This document shows positions 1 through 9,169 of a DNA stretch of 64,000 nucleotides, one piece after another. The notes under the pieces are model-generated. The model was not told the DNA's origin. It saw only the letters and a list, made by a program, of their open reading frames with translations, and did not search any database. How positions within the stretch are numbered: position 1 is the stretch's first letter; every line of letters starts with the position of its first letter. The stretch spans positions 310,001-374,000 of the forward strand of contig NC_008701.1 in the NCBI RefSeq assembly GCF_000015205.1. The letters run 5' to 3'. The stretch comes from Pyrobaculum islandicum DSM 4184 (GTDB lineage: Archaea > Thermoproteota > Thermoprotei > Thermoproteales > Thermoproteaceae). The translations under genes and the position numbers were made by a program.

Positions 1-879
1 GGCGGAGGCCCACATCACCTCTATGTTTCTCAACAGAAAAGCGACGGCAGCTGTTGCGACCAACTCCCACTTGTAGTTAGGCACCTGGCGGTAGAGTATG
101 GCTGGTATAAAATATGGTACACAAAGCGCTGACATAACTACTGCAAACGCCATATAGACAAAATGTGCGCCCAAGGGGGCCAGCGCTATTGCCCAACGGA
201 AGAAGAAGGCCCCAATGCCGTAGGCATCATTCAGCCGCGGTCTGGCATAGAGCGTTAGTGCTAACGATGGCAAAGCCATAGCCCAACTAAGGCCCACTTT
301 TGTAGCCACGTATGCCGCTAAATATAGCGCCGTCAATAACAACGCGCTTGGCGCAGTAAATCTCTTTCTTGCCCGAGAGAGCTCTATCCTATAGAGTAGA
401 GAATATACAGACGCCAGCGGGAAGGAAAATACCGCGTCTAAATGCGATGTAGATAGCGGCAATAAGAACAGGCCGGCGGCTGTTATTACATTGGGATAGT
501 AGGTAGGTTTTCCCCAAAGCCCTCTTAAATACAACACTATGTGTAGAAGAGAATAGGGCAGATATGCCAAATAGCCAAAGCTGATATAGCCGATAAGACC
601 TAGGAAAAAGAGAGCGAGGAGAAGCCATGTGACAACTCTGCGGGGCGTTGCGTTTATAAAACCAGGTAGTTGCATATACATCACAGCGTGGTAAAAGGCG
701 AGAAGGCCGGCGATCATTAAATAACCATGGAGTTGTTGCATATGGCCGGCTGTAGATACGCCAAGTATAAACAACGCCCCGGAAAGAAACAACGCTATAC
801 GTGTAGATAGAACTAAGTCGAGAGTTGCCTTGAAAAAGGCAGATTCGTCAGATTTGCCAATTACATGCCACATCGACAT
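1..879 (-). CDS. Polytopic membrane protein of unknown function (C-terminus cut by window edge)
   Basis: Reading the minus strand leftward from the ATG at 879, the frame stays open to base 1, giving about 293 codons without a stop. The product is very hydrophobic, with at least six likely membrane segments separated by short Arg/Lys loops, and has several histidines in its first third (AGHMQQLHGY, AFYHAVMYM). I do not recognise the family. An in-frame TAG lies at 889-891 and a TATA-like stretch at 894-908, so the start is GTG 882, ATG 879 or ATG 873. It is divergent from tldD and appears to share its promoter. The membrane location is clear; the function is unknown. Confidence 0.75.
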   Translation of the reverse strand, partial: MSMWHVIGKSDESAFFKATLDLVLSTRIALFLSGALFILGVSTAGHMQQLHGYLMIAGLLAFYHAVMYMQLPGFINATPRRVVTWLLLALFFLGLIGYISFGYLAYLPYSLLHIVLYLRGLWGKPTYYPNVITAAGLFLLPLSTSHLDAVFSFPLASVYSLLYRIELSRARKRFTAPSALLLTALYLAAYVATKVGLSWAMALPSLALTLYARPRLNDAYGIGAFFFRWAIALAPLGAHFVYMAFAVVMSALCVPYFIPAILYRQVPNYKWELVATAAVAFLLRNIEVMWASA

Positions 880-889
880 CACAATAAGC

Positions 890-909
890 TATATTTTTAT
901 ATATAAATC
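890..909. promoter_or_regulatory. Shared TATA region between divergent genes at 879 and 923
   Basis: The AT-only stretch around 894-908 (TTTTTATATATAAAT) lies about 25 bp from both the leftward start at 879 and the tldD start at 923. It reads as a TATA box on either strand. Only 43 bp separate the two start codons, so one near-symmetric element probably serves both leaderless transcripts. Confidence 0.55.
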
Positions 910-922
910 AATACTCTCGACT

Positions 923-2296
923 ATGGAGCTACTTGTAAAAGCGCTCGACTACGGTCGTTCTCTAGGTGCTACATATGTTGAAGTGAGGTGGCAAAAAGAC
1001 TATGGCTCCGTGGCGGCTGTGAGAAACGGTCAGTTTGAATTCTTAGCTACGTTCTCTTCCGAGGGGATTGCAATAAGAGCAATTGCAGAAGGCGGCTTGG
1101 GATTTGCGGCTACTCCAGAGCTAGAGCTAGACAAAGTTCTAAAAGCTGTTGAAAAAGCTGTAAAACTTGCTAAAGCCGCCGGCAGAGTTAGAAAAACGCC
1201 TGTGACTTTGAGCGAGGAGAAACTAGCAAAAATCAACTACAGCCTACCTGAGCTAGATCTAGACCCTCTAGACCTCGTAAAAACTCTTGATAGCCACACA
1301 GCGCCGGGATTGTCGGTGAGAAGATTCTATACCTCTGTTTGGATAACTGAAAAACATATTTTAACAAGTGATGGGGCGGATGTATACAGCAGGGTGCCCA
1401 GGGTGTATCTCTTCGGCATGTTTATAGCCCATGAGCCCTCTCTAGGTAGTCTCCAGAGGGATATATTCCTCGGCGGGACCTCCCCCGACTCCCTTAGAAA
1501 CGCTGAAAAGATAGTAGAAGAAGAGTCAAAGAAGACTCTAGTCCTTCTAGAGAAGGCCAGATCTGTTTCGCCGGGGAGATACGACATTGTTTTTGGCCCC
1601 GAGATGACTGGCATATTAGTACATGAATCAGTGGGGCACCCCTTTGAGTTAGATAGAATCTACGGCCGCGAGGGCGCCGAGGCCGGCGAGTCATATATAA
1701 AACCAAACAATCTAAAAGTTAGAATAGGTAGCGAGTTTGTTAATATCACAGACTACCCAGCTGTGCCAGGTACATACGGCTTTTATCTTGTCGACGATGA
1801 GGGGGTTGTAGCAAGACCGAAGAAACTTGTCAGCAACGGGTGGGCCACGGAGTTTATTACAAATAGACAATATGCAGCGGCGATCGGCGCCCATAGCAAC
1901 GCGGGAGCTAGAGCCTCGGCATTTGACAGAGAGCCTATCCCCAGGATGTCTAACACATATCTAGAGCCAGGCGATTGGCGCCCCGATGAAATAATTAGAG
2001 ACACACGCCGCGGGATTTATGTAGTGTCTTACACAGAGTGGAATATCAACGACACTAGATACTCTGGGAGGTACGGAATTTTTGAGGGATATTTAATCGA
2101 GGGGGGCGAGCTTAAACAGCCAGTGAAGGGCTTTATAGAGGTGGACACGCCAGAGCTTTGGGGCGGCGTAGACGCCGTCGGCAGAGACTTCCAACTGTTT
2201 ATAGGTACATGTGGCAAAGGCAACCCACCCCAAGGCGTGCCAGTTACAATGGGAGGCCCCACGTTTAGAAGTAGGGGGCTTAGGGTAGTGGTATGA
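923..2296 (+). CDS. tldD: TldD family zinc metalloprotease
   Basis: This 457-aa protein matches the TldD/PmbA family, close to the usual 450-480 aa. With TldE, TldD forms a heterodimeric zinc protease that cleaves unfolded peptides and, in bacteria, matures modified peptides such as microcin B17. The zinc-binding HExxxH motif is present as HESVGH near residue 235. A longer frame starts at 830, but it overlaps the divergent gene and its own TATA box. ATG 923 sits about 25 bp after the TATA, gives the expected N-terminus (MELLVKALDYG), and is preferred. The stop overlaps the tldE start (ATGA), so the two are coupled. The peptide substrate in this organism is unknown. Confidence 0.92.
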   Translation: MELLVKALDYGRSLGATYVEVRWQKDYGSVAAVRNGQFEFLATFSSEGIAIRAIAEGGLGFAATPELELDKVLKAVEKAVKLAKAAGRVRKTPVTLSEEKLAKINYSLPELDLDPLDLVKTLDSHTAPGLSVRRFYTSVWITEKHILTSDGADVYSRVPRVYLFGMFIAHEPSLGSLQRDIFLGGTSPDSLRNAEKIVEEESKKTLVLLEKARSVSPGRYDIVFGPEMTGILVHESVGHPFELDRIYGREGAEAGESYIKPNNLKVRIGSEFVNITDYPAVPGTYGFYLVDDEGVVARPKKLVSNGWATEFITNRQYAAAIGAHSNAGARASAFDREPIPRMSNTYLEPGDWRPDEIIRDTRRGIYVVSYTEWNINDTRYSGRYGIFEGYLIEGGELKQPVKGFIEVDTPELWGGVDAVGRDFQLFIGTCGKGNPPQGVPVTMGGPTFRSRGLRVVV

Positions 2297-3579
2297 TGTT
2301 ACTTAAGCTCATTAGGGAGAGAGTAGACGAGGCGGCAGTTGTAAAAACCGTAGTAGAAAACTATATGGCTAGATTTGCCAATAATGAAATTACTGTATTT
2401 AAAAACTGGACTATAGAAAATACATATCTATACCTTGCAAAAGGTAGAAAAACGACATTTCTTAGCGCCACCGGGTCTCTCTCTGTAGACCAAGTGGAGA
2501 AAGCCATCTCCCGTCTCATGTCGTTACCTGAGGACCCTCTATATGTGCCAGTAGGCGGGCCTAAGCCGTCTGACTACAGCGAGCCGCCTGAGGATTTTGA
2601 AAAAATACCTGATCTTGTCAAAAAGGCGATAGACGCCGCCGAAGGAGTTGAGAGAAACGCCGGAGTTATCCACTTGACATATACCAAGGCCTGGTATGAA
2701 GATACAACTGGGCGTGAGGGGTCTTATTCGGTGAATAGAGTATATATGACTGTTAGGTCTTTCCTCGGAGAGCTCTCTGCGACTGGCGCCATCGCCGGCC
2801 GTAGGCTTTCTGAAATCAGAGCCGAGGCTGTGGGTAGGGAGAATTCACAAATTCTCTCACTGGCGAGAGGCCTACCACATATACGTGTAGAGTCTGGCGT
2901 CGTTGATCTTGTACTTTCGCCGCTGGTCCTCGGCCACTTAATAGGACAAGTTGTCCAAATGTGGGCAAATGGGCTTGAGATCTTGAGCGGAAGCTCGCGA
3001 TATTCAAAAGAAGATTTGGGGAAGGAGGCAGCGTCTCCCCTTCTCACTGTAGTAGAGAAGACATACGACCCCTCTGTATATGGTTATGTACCTTTTGATT
3101 TTGAAGGCATAACGCCGAGACTTGTGGAGGTATATAAACGCGGCATACTCGGCGGATTTATACACAACAGAAGGACAGCTAATGCGTTTGGCACAGAATC
3201 TACAGGACACGCCTTATATGGCTGGGCAAGGCCAGCTGCTGGACATATAGATATAGCGCCGGGAGACGGGCCTAGAGAGCTAGACGCGCTTTTCTTAGAT
3301 CTAAAAAACGGCTTCTATATCCACAACAATTGGTATACTAGGTATCAAAATGTAAAAACAGGCCAGTTTTCAACTGTAGGTAGAGATATAGCTCTACAGA
3401 TAAAAAATGGAAAGCCGGCGGCTGTTGTTAAATACATCAGGATTGCAGACACGCTTGAAAACGTAGTAAAAAACGTGGCAGAGCTTTCTAAAGAGGCCAG
3501 ACAGATATATTGGTGGGACATGCCAGTCCCCTCGACAGCCCCCTACGCAGTTCTGAGAAATATCGGCGTAACTACTTAA
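2293..3579 (+). CDS. tldE: TldE/PmbA family partner subunit of the TldD protease
   Basis: The 428-aa product resembles the TldD/PmbA fold but shows no HExxxH motif; the equivalent region reads LGHLIGQVVQ. This is what is expected of TldE (PmbA), the non-catalytic partner that shapes the substrate tunnel. Its start overlaps the tldD stop (GTATGATG), which fits translational coupling and a fixed subunit ratio. A second ATG follows immediately, so the start could be one codon later. Its last 8 bp overlap the convergent livF. Confidence 0.88.
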   Translation: MMLLKLIRERVDEAAVVKTVVENYMARFANNEITVFKNWTIENTYLYLAKGRKTTFLSATGSLSVDQVEKAISRLMSLPEDPLYVPVGGPKPSDYSEPPEDFEKIPDLVKKAIDAAEGVERNAGVIHLTYTKAWYEDTTGREGSYSVNRVYMTVRSFLGELSATGAIAGRRLSEIRAEAVGRENSQILSLARGLPHIRVESGVVDLVLSPLVLGHLIGQVVQMWANGLEILSGSSRYSKEDLGKEAASPLLTVVEKTYDPSVYGYVPFDFEGITPRLVEVYKRGILGGFIHNRRTANAFGTESTGHALYGWARPAAGHIDIAPGDGPRELDALFLDLKNGFYIHNNWYTRYQNVKTGQFSTVGRDIALQIKNGKPAAVVKYIRIADTLENVVKNVAELSKEARQIYWWDMPVPSTAPYAVLRNIGVTT

Positions 3580-4276
3580 TAAACCCTAGGTAAAGTCTCC
3601 CCAACTCTTTTTCCTCCAGAAGTTTGTCTGCTGGGCCTACCCAATGGACGCGGCCGCTGACTAATAAATAGGCTTTATCTGAAACCTCAAGCGCCTTTTT
3701 CGCATTTTGCTCTACTAAAACAACAGTATAGCCCGCTTCTCTTAATTTCAAAACCACGTCCAAAACTTGGTTCGCCATCTTAGGCGCTAGTTGTGCCGTC
3801 GGTTCATCTAACATAAAAATAGTGGCACGTCTTACAAGAGCCATAGCTATTGCCACAAGCTGTCTCCAACCGCCGCTTAACTCGCCGGCACGTCTATTTA
3901 GAATTTCGCGAAGCGGCACGATATCTGAGACTTCTCTTAGCCTTTCTTCAAACTCTACGCTAGACATCTGATAGGCAGCCATACGTAAGTTTTCTAATAC
4001 CGTAAGTGTGGAGAATACGTTTCTAAGTTGGGAGACGTACGCAACTCCCAGCCTCGCTCTCTCATGTGTCGGAAGTTTTGTCACATCTCTATCTCCTATG
4101 TATATGCGGCCGTTGTATACCCTTGCTATACCGAATATTGCTTTAAGTAGTGTAGATTTTCCAGAGCCATTTGGGCCTAGTACTGCGGTTATCTCCCCCG
4201 GAAATGCCTCGAAATTTACATCGAATAACACTTGTAGCTTTCCATATCCTGCCTCTAAGTTTACAGTCTTGATCAT
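3572..4276 (-). CDS. livF: Branched-chain amino acid ABC transporter ATP-binding protein LivF
   Basis: 234-aa ATPase with Walker A GPNGSGKST near residue 34, the ABC signature LSGGW near 134 and Walker B IFMLDEPTA. Length and sequence fit LivF, one of two ATPases that drive LivH-LivM permeases importing leucine, isoleucine, valine or related amides. The signature reads LSGGWRQL rather than LSGGQ. It is the last gene of the leftward livK-livG-livF group, and its ATG overlaps the livG stop by 4 bp. Substrate specificity cannot be read from the sequence. Confidence 0.92.
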   Translation of the reverse strand: MIKTVNLEAGYGKLQVLFDVNFEAFPGEITAVLGPNGSGKSTLLKAIFGIARVYNGRIYIGDRDVTKLPTHERARLGVAYVSQLRNVFSTLTVLENLRMAAYQMSSVEFEERLREVSDIVPLREILNRRAGELSGGWRQLVAIAMALVRRATIFMLDEPTAQLAPKMANQVLDVVLKLREAGYTVVLVEQNAKKALEVSDKAYLLVSGRVHWVGPADKLLEEKELGRLYLGFIK

Positions 4277-5013
4277 AGCATAAACGCCTGAATTACCTGT
4301 GGATTAGATAAGACTTCGGCCGGCTCTCCCTCTGCTAACACTCTGCCGTTGTAAAGCACATACATATAATCGCCATAATCAGCTGCTATATCTAGCCTAT
4401 GTTCCACAACAAGGAGAGAAAAACCTCGGCGTGATAAATCACGCATAAATTGGAAAAGCTCATGTGCAAGAGTGGGGTTTAGCCCTGCGCCAGGCTCGTC
4501 CATTAATATAAGCTTAGAGTTAGCCATTAAAGCCCTAGCTATTTCCAAAAGCTTTAACTGGCCGCCACTTAATTGACTTGCCGGCCTATCCCACATATGG
4601 TCAAGTTTTACTAATTTTAAAACCTCAAATGCCCTCTTGACAAGTTCTCTCTCTCTCGCTTTCCACCTAAAGTCAAGAGGAGCATCTTTACTTACATAGC
4701 CAAATATAACGTTGTCAAGCACAGACATTTTATATGCAACACGCGGCGTTTGAAAAGTTCTCGCGATGCCGAGTTGCGCCCTTATATACGGCTTTGTGTA
4801 TGTGATATCACGCCCTTCAAATATCACCTTGCCTCTGTCTGGTTGATAAATACCGGAGATTACATTAAGTAAGGTGGTTTTACCAGAGCCGTTGGGGCCT
4901 GCTAAAATAACAAAAGAGTTGAGGGGTACTGCGATGGTTGCACCGTCAAGCGCCGTAAGCCCGCCGAATTTTTTTACTATATCACTAGCTACCAACAAGT
5001 GCCCAGAGTGCAT
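4273..5013 (-). CDS. livG: Branched-chain amino acid ABC transporter ATP-binding protein LivG
   Basis: 246-aa ABC ATPase with Walker A AGPNGSGKTT near residue 34, signature LSGGQ near 149 and Walker B LILMDEPGAGLNP, the last typical of LivG. It pairs with LivF on the cytoplasmic face of the LivHM permease. Its start lies inside the 3' end of livK (29-bp overlap), so the three genes are one transcript. About 9 residues precede the usual LivG N-terminus, so a start slightly downstream is possible. Confidence 0.92.
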   Translation of the reverse strand: MHSGHLLVASDIVKKFGGLTALDGATIAVPLNSFVILAGPNGSGKTTLLNVISGIYQPDRGKVIFEGRDITYTKPYIRAQLGIARTFQTPRVAYKMSVLDNVIFGYVSKDAPLDFRWKARERELVKRAFEVLKLVKLDHMWDRPASQLSGGQLKLLEIARALMANSKLILMDEPGAGLNPTLAHELFQFMRDLSRRGFSLLVVEHRLDIAADYGDYMYVLYNGRVLAEGEPAEVLSNPQVIQAFML

Positions 5014-6337
5014 AATCTGCGGTGTCTCTATCGTGGTTTTGGTTAAGCTTTGTTAATCCAGAGGCGCCAAAGTAGTTGGCGGCTACCTCTGGGAATTTGG
5101 CAAAGAACTTCGTCGTGTCCGAATCTCCACCGTTTTGTAATATAGTGTATGTTATTAGCCAAACTGCATCATATGCATTATAGGCATACGCGTCTGGCTC
5201 CCTACCGTATTTGCTTAATATATAGTTTCTAACACGGTCGTAATACTGGCTTTTTGCTGGGGCAAATTTCGTGCTAACAAAACCGCCAACTTTCAATGCA
5301 AATTGACAAACCTTGGGGTCTGTCAACTCTTTTAGGCCTGTAGAGCCGTCAGTGCCGTACCATCTCACTTGACTTAATACTGGATAGTTAGCTGCAGTTA
5401 GAAAGATTGCTTGTAATTCTGCAAAACCTGGCGCCACAACAGCGACTTTATCCGCGCCGTATTTATTAACTGCGTAAGATACCTTTTCTGCCAAAGTGCT
5501 TACCTCTGCAGAAAATTCTGACTTCTGAGGGTCATATGCGGCCGCGGCGATAACTTCCATTTCGTCTTTTAGGAGATTCTGCAACTGTGTGGCTATGCCG
5601 CGCCCCCAGTCGTCGTTGCGGAATATTAACACAACGGCCTTAGCGCCTTGTTGTTTAAGCACCGCGGCTAAAGCCTTTGCTTGTCTTGTGTCGTCTGGCG
5701 GCAGACGGAAGACATAGTCACTCGATGTTACTAAGCCAGGCGCTGTAGAAGAAACAGATATTAAAACTAGTTTGTTCTCATTTGCATAAGGCTTCATCTG
5801 TCTAACTTCGCCAGAGGTTCTCACGATATAATACTTCACGCCTTTTGCATGTAGCGACTTTAACTTCTCTAGTGCTAGAGCGGGATCTGCCTGTGTGTCA
5901 TCTGCCAAAATTCTAACTCTAAACGGCGCGCCAATTTTAGTAAGATAGCGGTTGACGTCTTCAGCCGCTAATTCAGCCGCGGCTCTCGCAAGCTCGCCTA
6001 ACGAACCAAGCCTACCTGAGAGAGGTTGAAGCACGCCAATGTCAATAAACTTGTCGGCAGGTGTTACAGTGATGTTTACAATGACCGGCGTCAATACGCC
6101 TTGAGGCGGTGTTACTGGTTGAGGCTCGCCATATATAACTCTGTCCTGAGATGCTATATACATGCCGACGAGCTTCCATGTACAATTCAAAGCCTTAGGC
6201 GTCTGAGCAATAGCCGTAGTAGGCTGTGGAGGCGTAGTGGTTTGTTTGGCGGCAGGTGTTGTGCCAATTAGTAAAAATGTCGCTACTGCTAGAATTACTA
6301 ATATACCAATTATTATGCCTAGAGTTTTTGAACTCAT
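4985..6337 (-). CDS. livK: Branched-chain amino acid ABC transporter substrate-binding protein LivK
   Basis: 450-aa Leu/Ile/Val-binding (type I periplasmic-binding) protein. An N-terminal hydrophobic segment (GIIIGILVILAVATFLL) anchors or exports it, followed by a Thr/Pro/Gln-rich linker typical of archaeal surface binding proteins, then the two-lobe domain (GVLQPLSGRLGSLGELARAA, AYNAYDAVWLI). The frame opens at 6385, but ATG 6337 places the TATA-like sequence 20-30 bp upstream and starts just before the membrane segment, so I chose it. It is divergent from livH across a 50-bp spacer. It probably captures amino acids outside the cell for LivHM. Confidence 0.88.
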   Translation of the reverse strand: MSSKTLGIIIGILVILAVATFLLIGTTPAAKQTTTPPQPTTAIAQTPKALNCTWKLVGMYIASQDRVIYGEPQPVTPPQGVLTPVIVNITVTPADKFIDIGVLQPLSGRLGSLGELARAAAELAAEDVNRYLTKIGAPFRVRILADDTQADPALALEKLKSLHAKGVKYYIVRTSGEVRQMKPYANENKLVLISVSSTAPGLVTSSDYVFRLPPDDTRQAKALAAVLKQQGAKAVVLIFRNDDWGRGIATQLQNLLKDEMEVIAAAAYDPQKSEFSAEVSTLAEKVSYAVNKYGADKVAVVAPGFAELQAIFLTAANYPVLSQVRWYGTDGSTGLKELTDPKVCQFALKVGGFVSTKFAPAKSQYYDRVRNYILSKYGREPDAYAYNAYDAVWLITYTILQNGGDSDTTKFFAKFPEVAANYFGASGLTKLNQNHDRDTADYALWALVGS

Positions 6338-6348
6338 AGAAAGGATAA

Positions 6349-6372
6349 TGAAAAATATTTTAAAGTATTTTC
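6349..6372. promoter_or_regulatory. Divergent livK/livH promoter
   Basis: The AT-rich AAAAATATTTTAAAGTATTT lies midway between the livK start (6337) and the livH start (6388). It is near-symmetric and places a TATA-like box about 25 bp from each start codon, so both halves of the transporter are probably fired from one site. Confidence 0.5.
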
Positions 6373-6387
6373 TTCTTTCGCGCACTT

Positions 6388-7359
6388 ATGAACAAATCTA
6401 CTGTCTTTTGGCTTATTGTTATTCTACTGGCGGCGGGTTGGCTTTTCTCACTTATATATTCCACACGTTTGGCGGTCGACGGTGTGATGTACTCAAGCAT
6501 ATTGGCATTAGCTGCCGTAGGTTTGACAATGACCTACATCACTACAAAAGTTCCCAACTTTGCACACGGCGCTATAATGGGAGTAGGCACACTTACTGCG
6601 CTTGCGTTAAGCCAGAAATTTGGAATCTCGCCCTACGTCGCTGGACTTATTGCATTGCCTTTTTCTATCGCCATCTCGGTTGTATTGTATTATACACTCA
6701 TGCCAATATATAAGCGCGGCGCCTCTCCCACAATTCTCATGATGGCGTCTATGGCGTATAACATCATAATTCTAGGCGCGTTAAATGCAATAGCAGATTA
6801 CCTCGGCAGAATATGGGGTATCTTCACCAGAGGCTATACGCTTAGGAGTATGGATTTTAACATAGGAGACTTTCCAGGCCTTGCAATTATTGGCCCGCTT
6901 TCTGTTGCCCTCACCTCAGCGGTTTTATATATTTTTCTCGTAAAAACTAAGCTTGGCATAGCGTTAAGAGCTGCTGTAGAAAACGAAGAACTCGCCAGGT
7001 CTTTAGGTATAGACGTAGATAGAGCCTATCTAGTGGCTTGGATTATCGCCGGCGTATTAGCTGGATACTCCGGTGCTGTGTTAACTCTTTATCTCTCCGT
7101 AGAGCCAGATACAGGTTGGATGATTCTTGCAAATATCTTCGCCGCTAGTATAGCCGGCGGCCTTAGTAATATATTTGGAGCTGTATTAGGCGCCTTCTTC
7201 ATGGGCTTTGTGGAAGTACCACTTGCCACATATATTGCGTCTATTGTTGCCATAGAACCGTATGTAGTACTTCAGTATAGGCCTCTCCTACCGCTTATAG
7301 CAGTGGCTCTTTTCCTAATTATAATACCACAGGGATTGACCTCTCTTAGAAGGAGATGA
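6388..7359 (+). CDS. livH: Branched-chain amino acid ABC transporter permease LivH
   Basis: 323-aa integral membrane protein with about eight hydrophobic segments. Family-typical stretches include VPNFAHGAIMGVG near residue 50 and the EAA-type cytoplasmic loop LGIALRAAVENEELARSLGID near 195. It forms the membrane channel with LivM. The start sits about 26 bp after the shared TATA and there is almost no leader. The livM start overlaps its last codons by 4 bp (ATGA). Confidence 0.9.
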   Translation: MNKSTVFWLIVILLAAGWLFSLIYSTRLAVDGVMYSSILALAAVGLTMTYITTKVPNFAHGAIMGVGTLTALALSQKFGISPYVAGLIALPFSIAISVVLYYTLMPIYKRGASPTILMMASMAYNIIILGALNAIADYLGRIWGIFTRGYTLRSMDFNIGDFPGLAIIGPLSVALTSAVLYIFLVKTKLGIALRAAVENEELARSLGIDVDRAYLVAWIIAGVLAGYSGAVLTLYLSVEPDTGWMILANIFAASIAGGLSNIFGAVLGAFFMGFVEVPLATYIASIVAIEPYVVLQYRPLLPLIAVALFLIIIPQGLTSLRRR

Positions 7360-8480
7360 AGCCGCTTAGTTTAATTGGGCTGTATATCTACCTCCTTTCG
7401 GTTCTAGCCGTCGCTTTAACGGGTTTAGACGTCGTATCGTATGTATTAGGTACTATCATAGACGTGGCAATATTCACAATTATAGCACTTTCAGTAAATC
7501 TAGAGGCGGGAATTGGTGGGATACCAAATTTTGGAAAAGTTCTAACAGTAACAGCAGGCGCTTTTATAGTCGGCGGAGTTATATCTAGGATAGCTATGGC
7601 TATGTATGGCGTAAGTGGCGACTTTGTCTACGACAATCCAACTATCGTATCTACTTTGTCGAGAGTAATGGACTTCCAAGGCGCTTTTCTATTGCTTCTA
7701 ACCTCACTCGTAATATCGCTTATTGTAGGCGCTGTTATTGGCGTCGCTATGTCAGCGCCGGCGGTTAGACTTCGCGAAGATTATCTCGCAATTACTCTAC
7801 TTGCCTTTGGCGATTTTCTATTCTACATCGGGAGGTATTATGAACCTCTCGTGGGAGGTACTTTTGGCGTATCAATTCCGCCTATATTTGAAAAAATCTT
7901 TGGCGGCGGCGTTGCTAGATATATAGGTGCTGCAGCTTTAAGCGGCGCTATCGCACTCCTCATATATCTAGCGCTAGAGAGAATTATACAATCTCCCTAC
8001 GGCAGAGCTCTCAAAGTACATAGAGAAGATCCTGAACTTGTAGAGGTATTCGGCCGCAAAGCCACGGCGCTGAGACTATGGGCTATGGCTATAGGCGGTG
8101 CTGTGTCTGCTGTAGCAGGGGCTTTATATGCACTTTATGCGGGGGCTGTGCACCCGAGTTCTTTTACTAGAATAACCTTCACCTTCTACCCATGGCTTAT
8201 AATGATTCTAGGCGGCATGGGTAATAACCTCGGTGTCGTAAATGGGGTTTTCATTTTTGTAACTATGCGCCGCCTGGTAGACATGTATAAATATGAGCTA
8301 TCTGCAGTGTTGGGCTTCGACCCCGTGTGGTTGGCGTATATGGTTTTCGGCGCACTTGCGCTAGCGATAATAGCCATAAAGCCAGAGGGCTTGGTGCCAG
8401 AAGAATCCACGCCACTTGCAGTTAAGAGGAAAGTAACAAAATTAGATAGACAAGGAGGTGGTGCGGCCGCCGGGATTTGA
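7356..8480 (+). CDS. livM: Branched-chain amino acid ABC transporter permease LivM
   Basis: 374-aa membrane permease, partner of LivH, with about nine hydrophobic segments, NLEAGIGGIPNFGKV near residue 48 and the EAA loop SPYGRALKVHREDPELVEVFG near 215. The last codons (QGGGAAAGI) are encoded by the 3' end of the tRNA-Phe gene on the other strand. The overlap is 22 bp, so livM probably acquired its present stop by reading into the tRNA. With livH, livK, livG and livF the transporter is complete. Confidence 0.9.
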   Translation: MKPLSLIGLYIYLLSVLAVALTGLDVVSYVLGTIIDVAIFTIIALSVNLEAGIGGIPNFGKVLTVTAGAFIVGGVISRIAMAMYGVSGDFVYDNPTIVSTLSRVMDFQGAFLLLLTSLVISLIVGAVIGVAMSAPAVRLREDYLAITLLAFGDFLFYIGRYYEPLVGGTFGVSIPPIFEKIFGGGVARYIGAAALSGAIALLIYLALERIIQSPYGRALKVHREDPELVEVFGRKATALRLWAMAIGGAVSAVAGALYALYAGAVHPSSFTRITFTFYPWLIMILGGMGNNLGVVNGVFIFVTMRRLVDMYKYELSAVLGFDPVWLAYMVFGALALAIIAIKPEGLVPEESTPLAVKRKVTKLDRQGGGAAAGI

Positions 8481-8551
8481 ACCCGGGCCCGCCCGTTGAA
8501 GGCTCGGCGAGCTGTCTTCAGCCGGGCGCTCTCCCGCTGAGCTACGGCCGC
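8459..8551 (-). tRNA. tRNA-Phe (GAA) with an 18-nt intron at the non-canonical position 39/40; CCA encoded
   Basis: The minus strand folds as a tRNA: acceptor GCGGCCG/CGGCCGC, D stem GCTC/GAGC, T arm CCGGG-TTCAAAT-CCCGG, discriminator A, then a genomic CCA (8459-8461). The anticodon loop CTGAAGA carries GAA. The anticodon stem pairs (CCCGG/CCGGG) only if 8496-8513 is removed. That segment folds with its flanks: central helix GAAG/CTTC, bulges ACA and AAC, inner helix GCTC/GAGC. Cutting after base 2 of each 3-nt bulge gives exactly the mature stem, with the intron after base 39. The outer helix is interrupted, a relaxed HBh' motif as handled by crenarchaeal splicing endonucleases. Confidence 0.93.
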
Positions 8552-8572
8552 CTATATGTTTAAATCTTGTAG

Positions 8573-8582
8573 ATTTTTAAGC
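8573..8582 (-). promoter_or_regulatory. TATA box of tRNA-Phe
   Basis: On the minus strand GCTTAAAAAT sits about 26 bp upstream of the first tRNA base (8551), the usual spacing for an archaeal tRNA promoter. Confidence 0.6.
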
Positions 8583-8716
8583 TTTTTACGCCAATTTATA
8601 ACTCAAGCCGCCGAAAGTTTTGTAATTTGGCATACGACGAGCGACAGCTAAACCTCTTTTATCTATAGTGATATTTCATTCAAATATTCTCAGTTGGCCA
8701 CTATCTATTTTTCGAA

Positions 8717-9169
8717 ATGTATTTAGACGAATTTTTAAACAGATCTTTGAGAGACACCATGCTCTGGGTTTTTCTAGTTACTACGGTGCTTTTAGTCGCC
8801 GCGGTTTTAAAAACCAGAGATAATGTACTGGCCTCTATCTCCTTAACTTTTCTAGGGGTAGTTGTAGCAGGGGCTGTCTGGGCTTTTCATCCTGCGCTAT
8901 CTATAGCGTTTATACTTATAGCTCTAGTGTATATAGTTGCTGCTTTAACTCTTGTAATTATCGCCGCTGCGTCAATTGCCGAAGATAGAAGACCTACCGA
9001 GGCAAGAGCCATCGCGCTTGCCTCATTGGCTGCCATTCCCTTAGTTCTATTGCCCACTTACCCCATTCAAAAAACGCCAAATGTCACACTAGACATTTGG
9101 CTTATCCCTCTTCTAGCGGTGTTACTTCTCTACTCCTTCATAATAGCCGCTAGGTTAACTCATGATTGA
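8717..9169 (+). CDS. nuoJ: Complex I membrane subunit NuoJ-like
   Basis: 150-aa protein with about five hydrophobic segments. Size, composition and position immediately before nuoK fit subunit J (ND6) of respiratory complex I / Fpo-type dehydrogenases, part of the proton channel array. Sequence conservation in this subunit is low, so the call rests largely on order (J-K-M-L-N). It is the first gene of the cluster; an AT-rich AAATATT at about 8683 is a plausible TATA. Its end overlaps nuoK by 8 bp. Confidence 0.75.
   Translation: MYLDEFLNRSLRDTMLWVFLVTTVLLVAAVLKTRDNVLASISLTFLGVVVAGAVWAFHPALSIAFILIALVYIVAALTLVIIAAASIAEDRRPTEARAIALASLAAIPLVLLPTYPIQKTPNVTLDIWLIPLLAVLLLYSFIIAARLTHD

Noticed and set aside
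389-628. 79-codon minus-strand frame
   Set aside because: It lies in another frame inside the longer continuous membrane-protein frame 1-879, with no coding features of its own.
830-922. Longer tldD start at 830
   Set aside because: It would run through the TATA element and overlap the divergent gene; ATG 923 has the proper promoter spacing and the family N-terminus.
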